From: Mycobacterium sp. Root265 | Lineage (GTDB): Bacteria > Actinomycetota > Actinomycetes > Mycobacteriales > Mycobacteriaceae | Reading direction: 5' to 3' | Assembly (NCBI RefSeq): GCF_001428895.1 | Contig: NZ_LMJA01000011.1 | Coordinates: forward strand, 1 to 64,000 | Length of the DNA stretch: 64,000 bases | Shown here: positions 26,416 through 36,420 of the stretch, piece by piece | Layout of the letters: the number at the start of each line of letters is the position of its first letter | Numbering within the stretch: position 1 is the first letter of the stretch | Notes under the pieces: generated by a model | What the model saw: the letters and a program-made list of their open reading frames with translations, nothing else | Told to the model about the DNA's origin: nothing | Databases searched by the model: none | Position numbers and translations under genes: made by a program

Positions 26416-26610
26416 TCAGTCTTGGATGTCGATGGCTAGGGCTGGGCAGGCCGCCGCGGCGGCACGGGCATTGTCGTACTGGTCCGGGCCGGGCTCGGGG
26501 TCGAGCAACTCGACGACTCCGTCCTCGTCGCGCTGGTCGAACACGTCCATCGCGTTCAGCACGCACTGGCCCGATGAGACGCATTTGTCCTGATCGACAG
26601 TCACTTTCAT
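26416..26610 (-). CDS. [3Fe-4S] ferredoxin
   Basis: 64-aa acidic electron carrier of the type that serves actinobacterial P450s. Ligands are Cys10, Cys16 (C-x5-C) and Cys55 in AACPALAI; the middle fourth Cys of 4Fe-4S proteins is absent, consistent with a [3Fe-4S] cluster. It overlaps the TetR gene by 4 nt and precedes the P450 by 6 nt. Confidence 0.94.
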   Translation of the reverse strand: MKVTVDQDKCVSSGQCVLNAMDVFDQRDEDGVVELLDPEPGPDQYDNARAAAAACPALAIDIQD

Positions 26611-27275
26611 GCGGACTGCCCCGTCACCGGGGCCAGCCACAGGCCGACGATCGCGTCGATGAGCCCGGAACCGGCGGCACTCCACGAGCGGCCCGACGCG
26701 ACGGAGCCCGCGGTGAGCGCCCGCTCGCGGTCGGCGCAACTGTGCATCAACAGGTTTCGGGCCATGATGTTGCGTTCGTAGCGCACGACGACGGGCAGGT
26801 CGGGAAGGCACCGGTTGATCCCGTCGATGACCTGCACCAGCGAGGCCGAACTCAGGGCGTCCTTGACCACGATCCCGTGGTAGGCCGGGTCCGTCATGGC
26901 CTGCGCGGCGAAACGCGCATACCAGGTGGGGTTGCCCAGCTCCTCGAGGTGATCGGTCAGCGGACGCACCAGGCAGGCCACCCACCCCCGCAGGTCGGTG
27001 TGCTCGTCGGTATCGGCGACGAGGCGCTGCCGGAGTTCCTCGATCGGCCGGCGGTGGCGCTGTTCGATGGCGCGCACCAGGTCGGTCTTGGTGCCGAAGT
27101 GGTACCCGACGGCGGCGTTGTTCCCTTGTCCGGCAGCCTCACTGACCTGACGGTTGGATACGGCGAAGACGCCGTGTTCGGCGTAGAGCCGTTCGGCGGC
27201 GGTCAGGATGGCCTCGCGGGTGGTGCTCGCCCGGTCGGTACGCAGGGGTCTGGCTGCGGTCACCGTTACAGTCAA
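26607..27275 (-). CDS. TetR-family regulator of the P450 operon
   Basis: 222 aa. N-terminal helix-turn-helix around residues 35-65 (FAVSNRQVSEAAGQG then YHFGTKTDLVRA). The ligand domain includes a tetR C-terminal helix bundle. TTG at 27275 is supported by AGGAG 5 nt upstream; a GTG four codons in is an alternative. It is the first gene of the minus unit, overlapping the ferredoxin by 4 nt, and a 24-nt near-palindrome lies 14 nt upstream of its start, so autorepression of the whole operon is likely. Confidence 0.9.
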   Translation of the reverse strand: MTVTVTAARPLRTDRASTTREAILTAAERLYAEHGVFAVSNRQVSEAAGQGNNAAVGYHFGTKTDLVRAIEQRHRRPIEELRQRLVADTDEHTDLRGWVACLVRPLTDHLEELGNPTWYARFAAQAMTDPAYHGIVVKDALSSASLVQVIDGINRCLPDLPVVVRYERNIMARNLLMHSCADRERALTAGSVASGRSWSAAGSGLIDAIVGLWLAPVTGQSA

Positions 27276-27288
27276 CGCTGCTCCTGTA

Positions 27289-27312
27289 ATTAAGTCAAGC
27301 GATTGATTTAAT
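27289..27312. promoter_or_regulatory. TetR operator candidate, ATTAAGTCAA-N4-TTGATTTAAT
   Basis: Ten-base arms with one mismatch and a 4-nt centre, just upstream of the TetR-ferredoxin-P450 operon. It is unrelated to the GAGAAT palindrome, which implies a separate signal for this operon. Confidence 0.7.
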
Positions 27313-27401
27313 GGGCCGATCGCCCACCGCGCGCGCTCGGCGGGACTACGGTTGGTGGCGGGAAATCAGCCGATGCGCACCAGAAACCGTCGTCTCGCGG
27401 T

Positions 27402-28208
27402 TCAGGGTTTCTCTTTCCGGACCAGCACCTTGCCCGCCACCGTCCCACCGTCGATCGGCAGCACCGTGCCGGTGACGTAGCGCGATTTGTCGGTGGCGAA
27501 ATACAGTGCCGCCTCGGCGACATCGTCGACGGTGCCCTCGCGTTTCAGCGGCCGGTCATTGCGCATCTGGGCGCGGATCTTGGCCTCGAACTCCTCGAGG
27601 TGCTCCCGGTCCTCGCCGGCCGCACTCTTGCGCACGATGGCGGTCCGGATATTGCCGGGCGCGATGGCGTTCACCCGGATCTCATGGTGCGCCAGCTCGA
27701 TGGCCACCGACTTGGTGAACTGGATGACGGCAGCCTTGGATGCACGGTAGGTCTGCACTCCCCCGCCGGCCTGGATACCGCCGATGGAGGTGAGGTTGAT
27801 GATCGATCCGCCGCCGGTCTCGGCCATATGGCGGGCGGCGTCCCGGGTGCCTGCCATCACCGCGCGCAGGTTGATCCGCATGACGGCGTCGAAGTCGGCG
27901 AGGTCGTCATCGAGGAATCTGCGGTGCATCGTGCCGGAGATACCGGCGTTGTTCACCATCACGTGCAGGCCGCCGAACTCCCCGACGGCGGTGTCCACCA
28001 GCGCGGCGACCTGGCTCAGGTCGGTGACATCGCTGGTGAGAAATCTTGCCGCCGAACCCAACTCATCGGCCACCGCCTTGCCGCGCTCGGCGTCCACGTC
28101 GCCGAAGACGACCTGCGCGCCCTCGGCGGCGAACCGGCGCACCAGGCCCTCACCGAGCCCGGATGCTCCTCCGGTGATGACGGCGACCTTGCCGGCCAAT
28201 TCGCTCAT
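27402..28208 (-). CDS. SDR family oxidoreductase
   Basis: 268 aa classical short-chain dehydrogenase: GGASGLGEG coenzyme motif, NNAGISG, catalytic Ser in INLTSIGG, YRASK, and a conserved C-terminal DGGTVAGKV. Asp-rich strand 2 end (FGDVDAERG) favours NAD over NADP. It would interconvert an alcohol and ketone. It overlaps the alpha/beta hydrolase gene by 4 nt and ends the nine-gene meta-cleavage unit. Confidence 0.92.
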   Translation of the reverse strand: MSELAGKVAVITGGASGLGEGLVRRFAAEGAQVVFGDVDAERGKAVADELGSAARFLTSDVTDLSQVAALVDTAVGEFGGLHVMVNNAGISGTMHRRFLDDDLADFDAVMRINLRAVMAGTRDAARHMAETGGGSIINLTSIGGIQAGGGVQTYRASKAAVIQFTKSVAIELAHHEIRVNAIAPGNIRTAIVRKSAAGEDREHLEEFEAKIRAQMRNDRPLKREGTVDDVAEAALYFATDKSRYVTGTVLPIDGGTVAGKVLVRKEKP

Positions 28209-29029
28209 TGCACGCCTTTCAGAAAGTCCAGCAGCAGCCCGTTCACGATGTCGGGCGCCTCGATGTGTGGGCAGTGACCAGCGCCCGGCACGACCGCCGA
28301 TCGCCCGTCCGGGATCTGCCCGGCGATCCCGGCGGCCCAGCCCGCGGGCAGCAGTTTGTCAGCAGCGCCTTCGATGACCAGCACCGGCACCGCGATGCGG
28401 TCATAGGCCCGGACACTGGACGGGGTGGGTGGCGACTCCAGACCGGGACGGCGAAATCGTGCGGCGGCCAAAGATTCCCAGGCTCCGGGCGTGACGCTGG
28501 AGTCATAGCGCCGCTGCACGTAGGCGTCATCGCCCGGGTAGGCCGGGTCGGCGAACAGCGCGGTCACGATGGCACGCATCGCCTCGAACGTCGCGTCGTA
28601 GTCGTAGAGCGCACCGACGTGCTCGTTGCGCTGGATATCCCCGCCACCGCAGATGGCGGTCAGCGAGCGCACGGGCAGCACCGGCTTGTCCGATGTGGTG
28701 TCGACGAGCAGATTGATCGCACCCATCGAGTTGCCCACGAAGTGGGCCGCACTCACCCCGAGAACCTCGCAGAACCGGGCGATGTGGCGAATCCGCATAC
28801 CGCGGCCGTCGGTGAAATCGATGACCTTCGCGGACTCGCCGAATCCCAGCATGTCCGGAGCCAGCACCCGATACTGCCGGGCGAGGGCGTCGATGGTGTT
28901 CTCCCAGGCGATCTCGGCGCCGCCGCCGAATTCACCGCCGTGCAACAACACCACCGGGTCCCCGGTGCCGGCCTCCAGGTAACTGGTGTCCAGCCCGTCG
29001 ACGCTGATTTTCTTGCGGTCGAAGCTCAT
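28205..29029 (-). CDS. Alpha/beta hydrolase, meta-cleavage-product hydrolase type
   Basis: 274 aa, start at 29029. Oxyanion HGG near residue 30, nucleophile Ser101 in GNSMG, acid Asp in EGAADKLLP and base His in GAGHCPHIEAP. Fold and context fit C-C bond hydrolases (BphD/HsaD/MhpC type) or an ester/lactone hydrolase. It is a second such enzyme in the same unit as the MhpC-like protein. It overlaps its neighbours by 4 nt on both sides. Confidence 0.88.
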   Translation of the reverse strand: MSFDRKKISVDGLDTSYLEAGTGDPVVLLHGGEFGGGAEIAWENTIDALARQYRVLAPDMLGFGESAKVIDFTDGRGMRIRHIARFCEVLGVSAAHFVGNSMGAINLLVDTTSDKPVLPVRSLTAICGGGDIQRNEHVGALYDYDATFEAMRAIVTALFADPAYPGDDAYVQRRYDSSVTPGAWESLAAARFRRPGLESPPTPSSVRAYDRIAVPVLVIEGAADKLLPAGWAAGIAGQIPDGRSAVVPGAGHCPHIEAPDIVNGLLLDFLKGVQ

Positions 29030-30021
29030 TTGATCGCGATCGGGCTGACGGGAGCTCCGACGGCGCCGACGACCTTCAGCGGCGGTGCGATCAGCTGGAA
29101 CTCGTACACCCCGTCGGCCGCGCAGTCGGCGGCCAGGCCGCCCAGATCCCAGTACTCGCCGAACATCAGGCCCATATCGCGCAGGCACAGCATGTGCATC
29201 GGCAGGAACGTGCCCTCGACGCCGTTCGCGGGATCGGGATCCTCCACCATCAGATTGTCGGCGGCCACCGCGGCGACATCGTGGTCGTGCAGCCAGGACG
29301 CGCACGTCCAGTCCAGACCGGAGCCGGCCTCGTGTCCGTCGCCGGTGGACAGGAAACGCGTCCACCAGCCGGTGTGTACGACGACGATGTCGCCGCCGCG
29401 GATCTCGACGCCCTGCTTGGCGGCGATATCGTCCAGTTCGGCCGGTGTGATCGGGTTACCGGGCTCGCAGAAGACGTCGGCGCCCCGATGGGCCACCACA
29501 TCGAGCAGCACCCCGCGTGAGGTGATGCCCTTGACGTCCACCTTGTCGATACCGCAGTGGTAGGCACCGAAACTGGTCACCGAGTCCGCCGGGAAACCGT
29601 TGTACAGCTTGTCCTCGTAGTAGACGTGCGACAGTGCGTCCCACTGGGTGGCCGCCTGCAGCGACATGGTGATCATGTCGTCGTTGAACCGGAAAGGATT
29701 GTCGACGAAGAATGAACTGAGTTCCTGCGCGACGGAGTTGCGGGCCCATTCCGGCGCGTACTTGACCAGGGTCTCGGCATCGCCGCCGTCGACCGTCATC
29801 ACGTGGATCGGGTTGAAGCGGAACTTGAACGCGCCCTGCGGCCCGTTGGCACCGAAGTCACCGCCCAAGGAGATGACGGTGCCCTTCTTGACCGTCGCCG
29901 CGGCCTCGGCCACCTTGTCGGCGGTGATGAGGTTCAGGGTGCCGAGTTCGTCGTCGTCGCCCCACCGCCCCCAGTTGCGCACGTCATCGGCGACGCGGCG
30001 AAAATCCTTCATGGTGGCCAC
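29026..30021 (-). CDS. Cyclase-family (kynurenine formamidase-like) hydrolase
   Basis: 331 aa of the metal-dependent cyclase/formamidase fold. The family H-x-G-T-H-x-D motif appears in the variant AATQWDALSH, common in the larger subgroup. The second motif region is GGDIVVVHTGWW. It would hydrolyse a formamide, lactone or enol lactone, for instance a ring-expanded product of the neighbouring flavin monooxygenase. GTG at 30021 follows GGAGG; an ATG at 30012 is an alternative. Confidence 0.84.
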   Translation of the reverse strand: MATMKDFRRVADDVRNWGRWGDDDELGTLNLITADKVAEAAATVKKGTVISLGGDFGANGPQGAFKFRFNPIHVMTVDGGDAETLVKYAPEWARNSVAQELSSFFVDNPFRFNDDMITMSLQAATQWDALSHVYYEDKLYNGFPADSVTSFGAYHCGIDKVDVKGITSRGVLLDVVAHRGADVFCEPGNPITPAELDDIAAKQGVEIRGGDIVVVHTGWWTRFLSTGDGHEAGSGLDWTCASWLHDHDVAAVAADNLMVEDPDPANGVEGTFLPMHMLCLRDMGLMFGEYWDLGGLAADCAADGVYEFQLIAPPLKVVGAVGAPVSPIAIK

Positions 30022-30830
30022 TATTCGGATACCTCCAGTGTCGCGGCGATCTTACCGGCGATGCTGCCGCCATCCACCCAGATCACCTGTCCCGATATGT
30101 AACTGGCTGCCGGGCTGTTCAGGAATGCCAGCACCGACGCCTGCTCGTCGGGTCCACAGACATGACCGAGCAGGGTGGGGAACGAGTCGAGGTAGTTCTC
30201 GCCGTACGCCGATCGCAGTTGATCGAGGATCGGTGTCTCGGTGACGCCCGGTCCGGTGCAGTTGATCCGGATGCCGCGGGCACCCAGATCCAGTGCGCGG
30301 GTCATGCCGTAGAGGATGATCGCCTCCTTCGACAGCCGGTAGCCGCCGTCGGCGAGCGCCTCCGGGTTCGCCTCACACCAGGAGATGCCCTCTGCCATGG
30401 ACGTTGTCGCGAGCAGCCCGGCGGTGACGGCGGAGTTCGCGAGGTAGTTGGCCGCGGCGAGCGAGGACACGTTGGCGATCGCCGAGCCGGCGGGCATCTG
30501 CGGCAGCAAGGCCTCGGTGAAGTGCCTCGTGCCGAGGAAGTTGATGGTCACCACCAGCAGCGGCTTGCCGATCCCCGAGGACACCCCTGCGACGTTGAAC
30601 AGCGCGTCGACCGGACCGTCGATGGCCGCCACCGCGGCATCGATCGACGCGGTGTCGGCGAAGTCCACCTCGATGAAGTCCGCCGGGCCGGCCTGCGGTG
30701 TGCGCAGATCGAGTCCGGTGACGTGCGCTCCGAGATCGGCCAACTGCATGGCGAGATGCGCGCCGATACCCGACGCGCATCCCGTCACCACAACCCGGCG
30801 CCCGTCATAGCGCCAGCGGTCGTTGCCCAT
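30021..30830 (-). CDS. SDR, 3-alpha-hydroxysteroid dehydrogenase-like
   Basis: 269 aa. Coenzyme motif GCASGIGAHL, FNVAGVSSG, Ser in NVSSLAA, a long insertion before YRLSK (about residues 125-165) as in 3-alpha-hydroxysteroid dehydrogenase/carbonyl reductase, and WVDGGS. The missing NNAG Asn is replaced by NVAG, common in that subgroup. It overlaps the cyclase gene by 1 nt. Substrate could be a ring alcohol or ketone. Confidence 0.89.
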   Translation of the reverse strand: MGNDRWRYDGRRVVVTGCASGIGAHLAMQLADLGAHVTGLDLRTPQAGPADFIEVDFADTASIDAAVAAIDGPVDALFNVAGVSSGIGKPLLVVTINFLGTRHFTEALLPQMPAGSAIANVSSLAAANYLANSAVTAGLLATTSMAEGISWCEANPEALADGGYRLSKEAIILYGMTRALDLGARGIRINCTGPGVTETPILDQLRSAYGENYLDSFPTLLGHVCGPDEQASVLAFLNSPAASYISGQVIWVDGGSIAGKIAATLEVSE

Positions 30831-30832
30831 GT

Positions 30833-32143
30833 CTATTGGGCAGCCTCGCGCTGATCCTTCTCCAGCTGGGCCGCCTTGACCCGGCCCTCGTTGATCTCGG
30901 CCATCGCCTCGGGAATCTCACCGGCGGTGAACTTGCCGCCCCGGCCGGTGGGCAGGCCGCCGAAGGAGTAGGTCTCGTCGAACATCGGCGTGTTCGACGG
31001 CTGGCGGCGGGCCTCGACCTTCTCGATCACCGGCGCCAGTCGCTTGGCCTTGTCCGCCACGGCCTTTGCGTCCCGCTCGATGAACTCGGGCAGGATCTCC
31101 TTGCCCATGATCTCGATGGACTCCATGGTGCCCTCGTGGCTGCGCGGGTTGAGCAACAGGATGATCTCGTCGACACCGCTGGCCTCATAACCGCGCAGGA
31201 ACTCGCGCACGGTGTCCGGCGACCCGATGGCGCCGCGGCCCGGGCCGTAGGCCAGCGTCGGATCCTCCTTGACCGCCTCCTGGTAGAGGTCCCAGACGCC
31301 GGTGCGCCCGGGGGTGTGCATCCCGGTCAGGTAGTAGTGCATGATGCCGAACGAGAAGAACCCGCCACCGGTACCGAGGCGCTTGAGGGCCTCCTCCTCG
31401 GTCTTGGCCACCATCATCGACAGGTCGCCGCCGATGGCCAGGATGTTGGGGTTGATGGCCGGCGTCACCGGCGCTCCCTCTTCCTCGAACGTCTTGTAGT
31501 AGCCGTCGACCCGGTCCTTGAGCGCCTCGGGCCCGGTGTAGGCGAAACTCAGTGCGCCGATGGCTTTCTGGGCCGCCATCTGCACCGATGACGGTCGGGT
31601 GCAGGCCACCCAGACCGGGGGGTGCGGGCTCTGCAGCGGCTTGGGGATGACGTTGCGGGCCGGCATCTCCACGTGTTCGCCCTTGAAGCCGGTGAACGGC
31701 GCCTCGGTCATACAGCGGATGGAGACCTCGAGGGCCTCTTCCCACATGGTGCGCTTGTCGGCGGGATCGATGTCGAAGCCCCCCAGTTCGGCCACCGAGG
31801 AACCCTCACCGGTGCCGAACTCCACCCGGCCGTTGGACAGGTGGTCCAGGGTGGCCACCCGCTCGGCGATGCGAGCGGGATGGTTGATCGGTGGCGGTAG
31901 GTGCATCACGCCGAAGCCGAGCCGGATGTCCTTGGTGCGCTGGCTCGCCGCGGCCAGGAACATCTCCGGCGCGGTGGAGTGGCAGTACTCCTCCAGGAAA
32001 TGGTGCTCGGTGAGCCAGACCGTGGAGAACCCCGCCTTGTCGGCTGCCTCGACCTCGTCCAGCCCGTGCTGGAACAGCTGGTGCTCGTCATCCTCCGACC
32101 ACGGCCGCGGCAGCGGGAATTCGTAGAACAGCGAGATCTTCAT
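30833..32143 (-). CDS. Luciferase-like (LLM) flavin monooxygenase
   Basis: 436 aa with the bacterial-luciferase TIM barrel: TEHHFLEEYCHS near residue 45, LGFGVMHLPPPINHP, RVEFGTGEGS. A charged C-terminal tail of about 70 residues extends beyond the barrel. It needs reduced FMN (or F420) from elsewhere. In this operon a Baeyer-Villiger or ring-hydroxylating role is possible. ATGA overlap with the KstD-like gene. Confidence 0.9.
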   Translation of the reverse strand: MKISLFYEFPLPRPWSEDDEHQLFQHGLDEVEAADKAGFSTVWLTEHHFLEEYCHSTAPEMFLAAASQRTKDIRLGFGVMHLPPPINHPARIAERVATLDHLSNGRVEFGTGEGSSVAELGGFDIDPADKRTMWEEALEVSIRCMTEAPFTGFKGEHVEMPARNVIPKPLQSPHPPVWVACTRPSSVQMAAQKAIGALSFAYTGPEALKDRVDGYYKTFEEEGAPVTPAINPNILAIGGDLSMMVAKTEEEALKRLGTGGGFFSFGIMHYYLTGMHTPGRTGVWDLYQEAVKEDPTLAYGPGRGAIGSPDTVREFLRGYEASGVDEIILLLNPRSHEGTMESIEIMGKEILPEFIERDAKAVADKAKRLAPVIEKVEARRQPSNTPMFDETYSFGGLPTGRGGKFTAGEIPEAMAEINEGRVKAAQLEKDQREAAQ

Positions 32144-33858
32144 GCGGTTACCTCTCTATTGGAGTTCTCAGATATGTGTTGTGCCGCAACGTAGCCGAAC
32201 GTCATGGCGGGTCCGATGGTGGCGCCGGCACCGGCGTAGCTGCGGCCCATCACCGCAGCCGAGGTGTTACCGGTGGCGTACAGGCCGGCGATGACACTGC
32301 CGTCCTCGCGCAGCACCCTGGCGTGTTCGTCGGTCAGCAGTCCGCCCGAAGTGCCCAGGTCGCCGAGAATGATCTGGAAGGCCAGGTAGGGCGGTTTGCC
32401 CAGGGGCGCGAGGTTGGGATTGGGCAGGGTGGGGTCGCCGTAGTAGTTGTCATAGGCACTGTCACCGCGGTTGAAGTCGTCATCGTGGCCCTGGCGGGCC
32501 AGATCGTTGAACCGGGTTGCGGTGTTGCGCAATTCGGCCGGCGGCACCCCGATCTTGGTGGCCAGTTCCTCGAAGCTGCCCGCCGTCGCCACGATGCCCG
32601 AGTCCAGCCAGGCCTGCGGAATCTTACGTCCGGTCGGTACCGGCGCGAAGGGCACCTTCGGGATCGGCAGATGGCCACCGACGACGTAGCGGTGGAAGGA
32701 GTCGATGTCGGTGACCAGCCAGCAGGGCACGTGGTCGATGCCCGATTGCTGCCCCTCGATCATGGCGTGCGCGAAGTCCATGTAGGGCGCGGCCTCGTTG
32801 ATGAAGCGCTTGCCCGCCCCGTTGACGACGAACTGGGCAGGCATCATGCGCTCGTTGAGCATGAACTGCAGCCGGCCGTCCGGCCAGCACATCGCCGGGA
32901 ACCACCAGGCCTCGTCGAGCAGTTCGGTGGCGGCACCGACCTTCTCCCCCGCCCGGATACCGTCACCGGTGGCAGCCGGGTTGCCGAAGCTCCAATCCTG
33001 CTCCAGTAGCGGAAGATACTGGCGGCGCCATTCCATATCGTGGTCGAAACCGCCGGTGGCCAGCACCACACCGCCGCGGGCGGCGATCCGCATCGGCTTT
33101 CCGTCGCGCTCGACGACGGCACCGACGACCCGGCCGTCCACATCGGTGATGAGTTCGGTCATCGGGGCCGACAACCACAGCGGGATGTCGTGCTCCTGCA
33201 GGGCCAGCCTCATCCGGGCCATCAGCGACTGTCCGATCGCGGCCATCCGGTCCCCGAACACCCGGGCCCGGAACATCCGCCAGATCAGCTTCACCAGCAC
33301 CGCCTTGCCCCGCCAGTTCTGCCGGACCTGATAGAACAGCCGCAGGTCCTTGGGCGCGAACCAGATTCCCTTCGGGGCGAGCGCCAGCGGGGCCAGCAGA
33401 TTCTGCTCCTCGGCGCCCAGCTTGCGCAGGTCGATCTCGGGGACGTTGATGGTGCTGCCCCGTTCGGATCCGCCGGGTAGCTCCGGGTAGTAGTCGGCAT
33501 AGCCGGGCTTCCAGACGAATTCGAACCAGTCGCTGGAGCGCTCCAGGAAGTCCATCATCTCCGGTGCGGCGTCGACGTAGGCGCGCAGCCGCTCGTCGCT
33601 GACCAGCCCGCCGGTAATGGTCTTGAGATAGTCGAAGACGCCATCGGGATCGGGGTGATAGCCGGCACGTCGCTGAGACGGTGCACCGGGTACCCAGATG
33701 CCGCCGCCGGACAGTGCGGTCGAACCGCCGAACTTCGGTGACTTCTCCACGATCAGGGTGGACAGTCCGGCCGCGTCGGCCTTCAGCGCGGCGGTCATGC
33801 CGCCGCCCCCGGAGCCGATGACCAGAACGTCGACGGTGTGGTCGTAGGGGGTGCTCAC
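32140..33858 (-). CDS. 3-ketosteroid delta-1-dehydrogenase-like flavoprotein (KstD family)
   Basis: 572-aa FAD enzyme. Dinucleotide-binding [15 protein letters not shown], the [14 protein letters not shown] loop, the PELPGG segment and the C-terminal [10 protein letters not shown]...[17 protein letters not shown] block match KstD-type dehydrogenases, including the active-site Tyr region. It would introduce a C=C next to a ring ketone; in a six-membered ring, repeated dehydrogenation can give a phenol for the MhpA-like enzyme. GTG start, overlapping the dioxygenase gene by 4 nt. Confidence 0.92.
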   Translation of the reverse strand: MSTPYDHTVDVLVIGSGGGGMTAALKADAAGLSTLIVEKSPKFGGSTALSGGGIWVPGAPSQRRAGYHPDPDGVFDYLKTITGGLVSDERLRAYVDAAPEMMDFLERSSDWFEFVWKPGYADYYPELPGGSERGSTINVPEIDLRKLGAEEQNLLAPLALAPKGIWFAPKDLRLFYQVRQNWRGKAVLVKLIWRMFRARVFGDRMAAIGQSLMARMRLALQEHDIPLWLSAPMTELITDVDGRVVGAVVERDGKPMRIAARGGVVLATGGFDHDMEWRRQYLPLLEQDWSFGNPAATGDGIRAGEKVGAATELLDEAWWFPAMCWPDGRLQFMLNERMMPAQFVVNGAGKRFINEAAPYMDFAHAMIEGQQSGIDHVPCWLVTDIDSFHRYVVGGHLPIPKVPFAPVPTGRKIPQAWLDSGIVATAGSFEELATKIGVPPAELRNTATRFNDLARQGHDDDFNRGDSAYDNYYGDPTLPNPNLAPLGKPPYLAFQIILGDLGTSGGLLTDEHARVLREDGSVIAGLYATGNTSAAVMGRSYAGAGATIGPAMTFGYVAAQHISENSNREVTA

Positions 33859-34796
33859 TGGGGTACCGCCGTCCGAATCGCGAATCCCGCGATCAGCTCT
33901 GGAGCAGCGCGGTAGTAGCGCTGCTGCGTCTGGTAGTTGCCCTGGGCTGCCATCGCGGCGAAGGCCGCCACCCAGGTGCGGATCTCGTGGGCCGAATTGC
34001 CGGCCTCACGGGCGATCCACTCGTTGGTCCAGCCGTCCACTTCGGCCAGCCGGTTGGTGTCGATCAGATCGAGCAGTGCGTGGTCCCAGTCCGGGTTCAG
34101 TGGCTGCAGCGGGCTCTGTCCGTGGGCGAAGTCGTGCGCGGCGGCGATCACCGCCTCCTGCCGGGCCGCTCGTCCCTCCGGGGACATCGGCGCCCCGCCG
34201 ACGATCCGGGCCAGCGCCGCCGGCGGCGCGGTGGCCAGCGTCGGCACCGGCGGATCGTGGGACAACCCACCGGATCCCACGATCAGCACCCGTTTGCCCA
34301 GGGTGCCCAGATACTCACCGATCGCGGCGCCGAGGGCACGGGTGCGTTTCAGCGGGCCGAGCGGGGTGGCCACCGAGTTGATGAACACCGGGATGACCGG
34401 TCGCGAGGCCGCATCGCCGAACAGCACTTCCAGTGGCTGCACGGTGCCGTGGTCGACCTCCATGGCCGCCGACAACGCTACGTCGACACCCGCCTCCCAT
34501 GCCGCAGAAGCCATCTCGTCGGCCAACGCCGCGGGGACATCGAGAGGTCCGGCGTAGGTGCCGTAGTCCCCGACACCGGTGGCGGCGCTACCGATGCAGA
34601 ACGGCGGCATCAGCCGGTAGAAGAAGCCGTTGTAGTGGTCCGGGGAGAAGATGACGACGAGCTCGGGATCGAAGTCGGCCACGAACGCGCGAGCCTGCGC
34701 GAGCTGGGCGTTGATGTCCTCGAGCAGCTCCTCCGACGGCCCGGGCAGGTTAAGCAGGGGGCTGTGCGACATGCAGCACAGGGCGATGTGGGACAA
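33855..34796 (-). CDS. mhpB: Class III extradiol dioxygenase, MhpB-like
   Basis: Non-haem iron catechol-cleaving enzyme of the LigB/MhpB family. With a TTG start at 34796 (GGGAGGTGA 5 nt upstream) the protein is 313 aa beginning [14 protein letters not shown], matching the E. coli MhpB length (314) and opening. His116 (EVDHG) and His180 (GLSHDPP) match the two catalytic histidines reported at 115 and 179. It would cleave 2,3-dihydroxyphenylpropionate-like catechols. It overlaps the MhpA-like gene by 47 nt. Confidence 0.92.
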   Translation of the reverse strand: MSHIALCCMSHSPLLNLPGPSEELLEDINAQLAQARAFVADFDPELVVIFSPDHYNGFFYRLMPPFCIGSAATGVGDYGTYAGPLDVPAALADEMASAAWEAGVDVALSAAMEVDHGTVQPLEVLFGDAASRPVIPVFINSVATPLGPLKRTRALGAAIGEYLGTLGKRVLIVGSGGLSHDPPVPTLATAPPAALARIVGGAPMSPEGRAARQEAVIAAAHDFAHGQSPLQPLNPDWDHALLDLIDTNRLAEVDGWTNEWIAREAGNSAHEIRTWVAAFAAMAAQGNYQTQQRYYRAAPELIAGFAIRTAVPQ

Positions 34797-36420
34797 GGGA
34801 TTCACCTCCCGCGGTGAGACAGAGGACGTCGAAGAGTTTTGCGCTGGTCTCGTCGGACAACTGGGCCAGACAGGCCGCCGCGATGCACCGATCCGGCCGG
34901 ATGAACAGCACGGACTCGGCATGCGCGTCGAAGAACTTCTTCAGTGCCCCGGTGCGGTCCCCCACGATGGTGACGTCGGGATCGTCATGGCCGTTCCAGT
35001 GCAGCTGGGTGTTCGGCCTGGCCTCGATGAGGTTTGCGCCCAGCCGTTTCCAGCGCGCGAAGGTGACGTCGCCGAGCAGTGCGCGCGGATTGTTGTTCCA
35101 CGCCAGCACCGCGAACCCGGTACCGAGCACCTCGTCGAGCAGGATGTTCTGGGTGTCACGGGTGTCCACGTGGGGCTGGATGAACAGCGTGCCCGCCGGT
35201 GGTACCGCCGATGACGACTCGGTGTGTACCACCGCACCGGTGTCGTAGCGCGGCATCGGCTTGAACCGCATCTCCAGCACGTAGCGCTTGAGCGTCGGAA
35301 CCACCGAGGCGGCGCGGATCACCTTGTCCCGCACGGTCGCGATGCGCGGGTTGGTCGGCGAGATGACCCGGCCCACCAGGGTGGACAGGTCGATCATGGC
35401 GCGTGCGTGCTTGCGGCGCTCGGCGTCGTAGCTGTCCAGCAGTCCGTCGCCGGCATCGCCGTTGACCACCGCGGCGAGCTTCCAGCCGAGGTTCGCCGCA
35501 TCGCGGATCCCGCTGTTGTAGCCCTGGCCCTGCCAGACCGGCATCAGGTGGGCGGCATCCCCGCCCAGCAGCATGCGACCGGCGCGAAAGGCACCGGCGA
35601 TCCGGGAGTGATGGGTGTAGACCCGGTGCCGGATGATGTCGACCCGGTCGGGGTGCGGCACGAACGGTGCCAGCATGCGTGCGATGAACTCCGGCTTCTC
35701 GACCTGCTCGTCGGTCTCGTCAGCGTGAATCATGAACTCGAAGCGCCGGATTCCGTGCGCGATCGAGATGGACGCATACGGCCGGTGTGGGTCGGCACCG
35801 ACCTCGCTGTTGGGGTGCCCGAGCGGGTCGGAGGCAAGGTCGACGACCAGCCAGCGCGTCGCCGATGTGGTGCCTTCGAACGAGACTCCCATCAGGCGGC
35901 GGGTCGCGCTGCGCCCACCGTCGCAGCCGATCAGGTACTGCGCCCGCAGGCTGACCGGATCGCCGGAGGCCAGCAGGTCGGCGCTGACACCGTCGTCGTC
36001 GGCGACACAGTTCTCCATCCGGGTGCCCCACCGCACCTCGACGTGGTCGAAACGTTCGAGTCCGCGCAGCAATTCGGCGTCCACGAGCGGCTGGACGAAC
36101 CCGTTGCGCTTGGGCCACCCGAATCGGGCGTCCGGCGGTGCCATCTCGGCGAGCAGGCGACGCTTGCCGTCGAAGAAACGCAGGATCTGGTTCGGCACGG
36201 TATGCGGCAGGATCTGCTCGACGAGACCGATCGACTGGAAGGTGCGCAACGACTCGTCATCGAGTCCCACCCCGCGCGGGTAGTCGATCAGGGTGTCGCG
36301 TTCCTCAAGAATGACGGTCCGAACACCCTGGAGCCCAAGGATGTTCGCCAGTGTCAGCCCGACGGGTCCGGCGCCGACGATCAGGACGTCGACCTCTTCG
36401 GTGGCGCGGCGGGCGGTCAT
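34750..36420 (-). CDS. mhpA: FAD-dependent aromatic hydroxylase, MhpA-like
   Basis: 556 aa, start at 36420, close to the 554 aa of E. coli 3-(3-hydroxyphenyl)propionate hydroxylase. FAD-binding [12 protein letters not shown], the DG motif [14 protein letters not shown] and the GD motif [19 protein letters not shown] are all present, followed by a thioredoxin-like C-terminal domain. It would hydroxylate a phenol ortho to give the catechol for the MhpB-like enzyme. It overlaps the MhpC-like gene by 4 nt. Confidence 0.92.
   Translation of the reverse strand: MTARRATEEVDVLIVGAGPVGLTLANILGLQGVRTVILEERDTLIDYPRGVGLDDESLRTFQSIGLVEQILPHTVPNQILRFFDGKRRLLAEMAPPDARFGWPKRNGFVQPLVDAELLRGLERFDHVEVRWGTRMENCVADDDGVSADLLASGDPVSLRAQYLIGCDGGRSATRRLMGVSFEGTTSATRWLVVDLASDPLGHPNSEVGADPHRPYASISIAHGIRRFEFMIHADETDEQVEKPEFIARMLAPFVPHPDRVDIIRHRVYTHHSRIAGAFRAGRMLLGGDAAHLMPVWQGQGYNSGIRDAANLGWKLAAVVNGDAGDGLLDSYDAERRKHARAMIDLSTLVGRVISPTNPRIATVRDKVIRAASVVPTLKRYVLEMRFKPMPRYDTGAVVHTESSSAVPPAGTLFIQPHVDTRDTQNILLDEVLGTGFAVLAWNNNPRALLGDVTFARWKRLGANLIEARPNTQLHWNGHDDPDVTIVGDRTGALKKFFDAHAESVLFIRPDRCIAAACLAQLSDETSAKLFDVLCLTAGGESLVPHRPVLHVAQPPA

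Noticed and set aside
34797-34922. N-terminal extension of the MhpB-like protein
   Set aside because: The extension is low-complexity Pro/Arg/Ser sequence inside the MhpA frame; the TTG start fits family length and a ribosome site.
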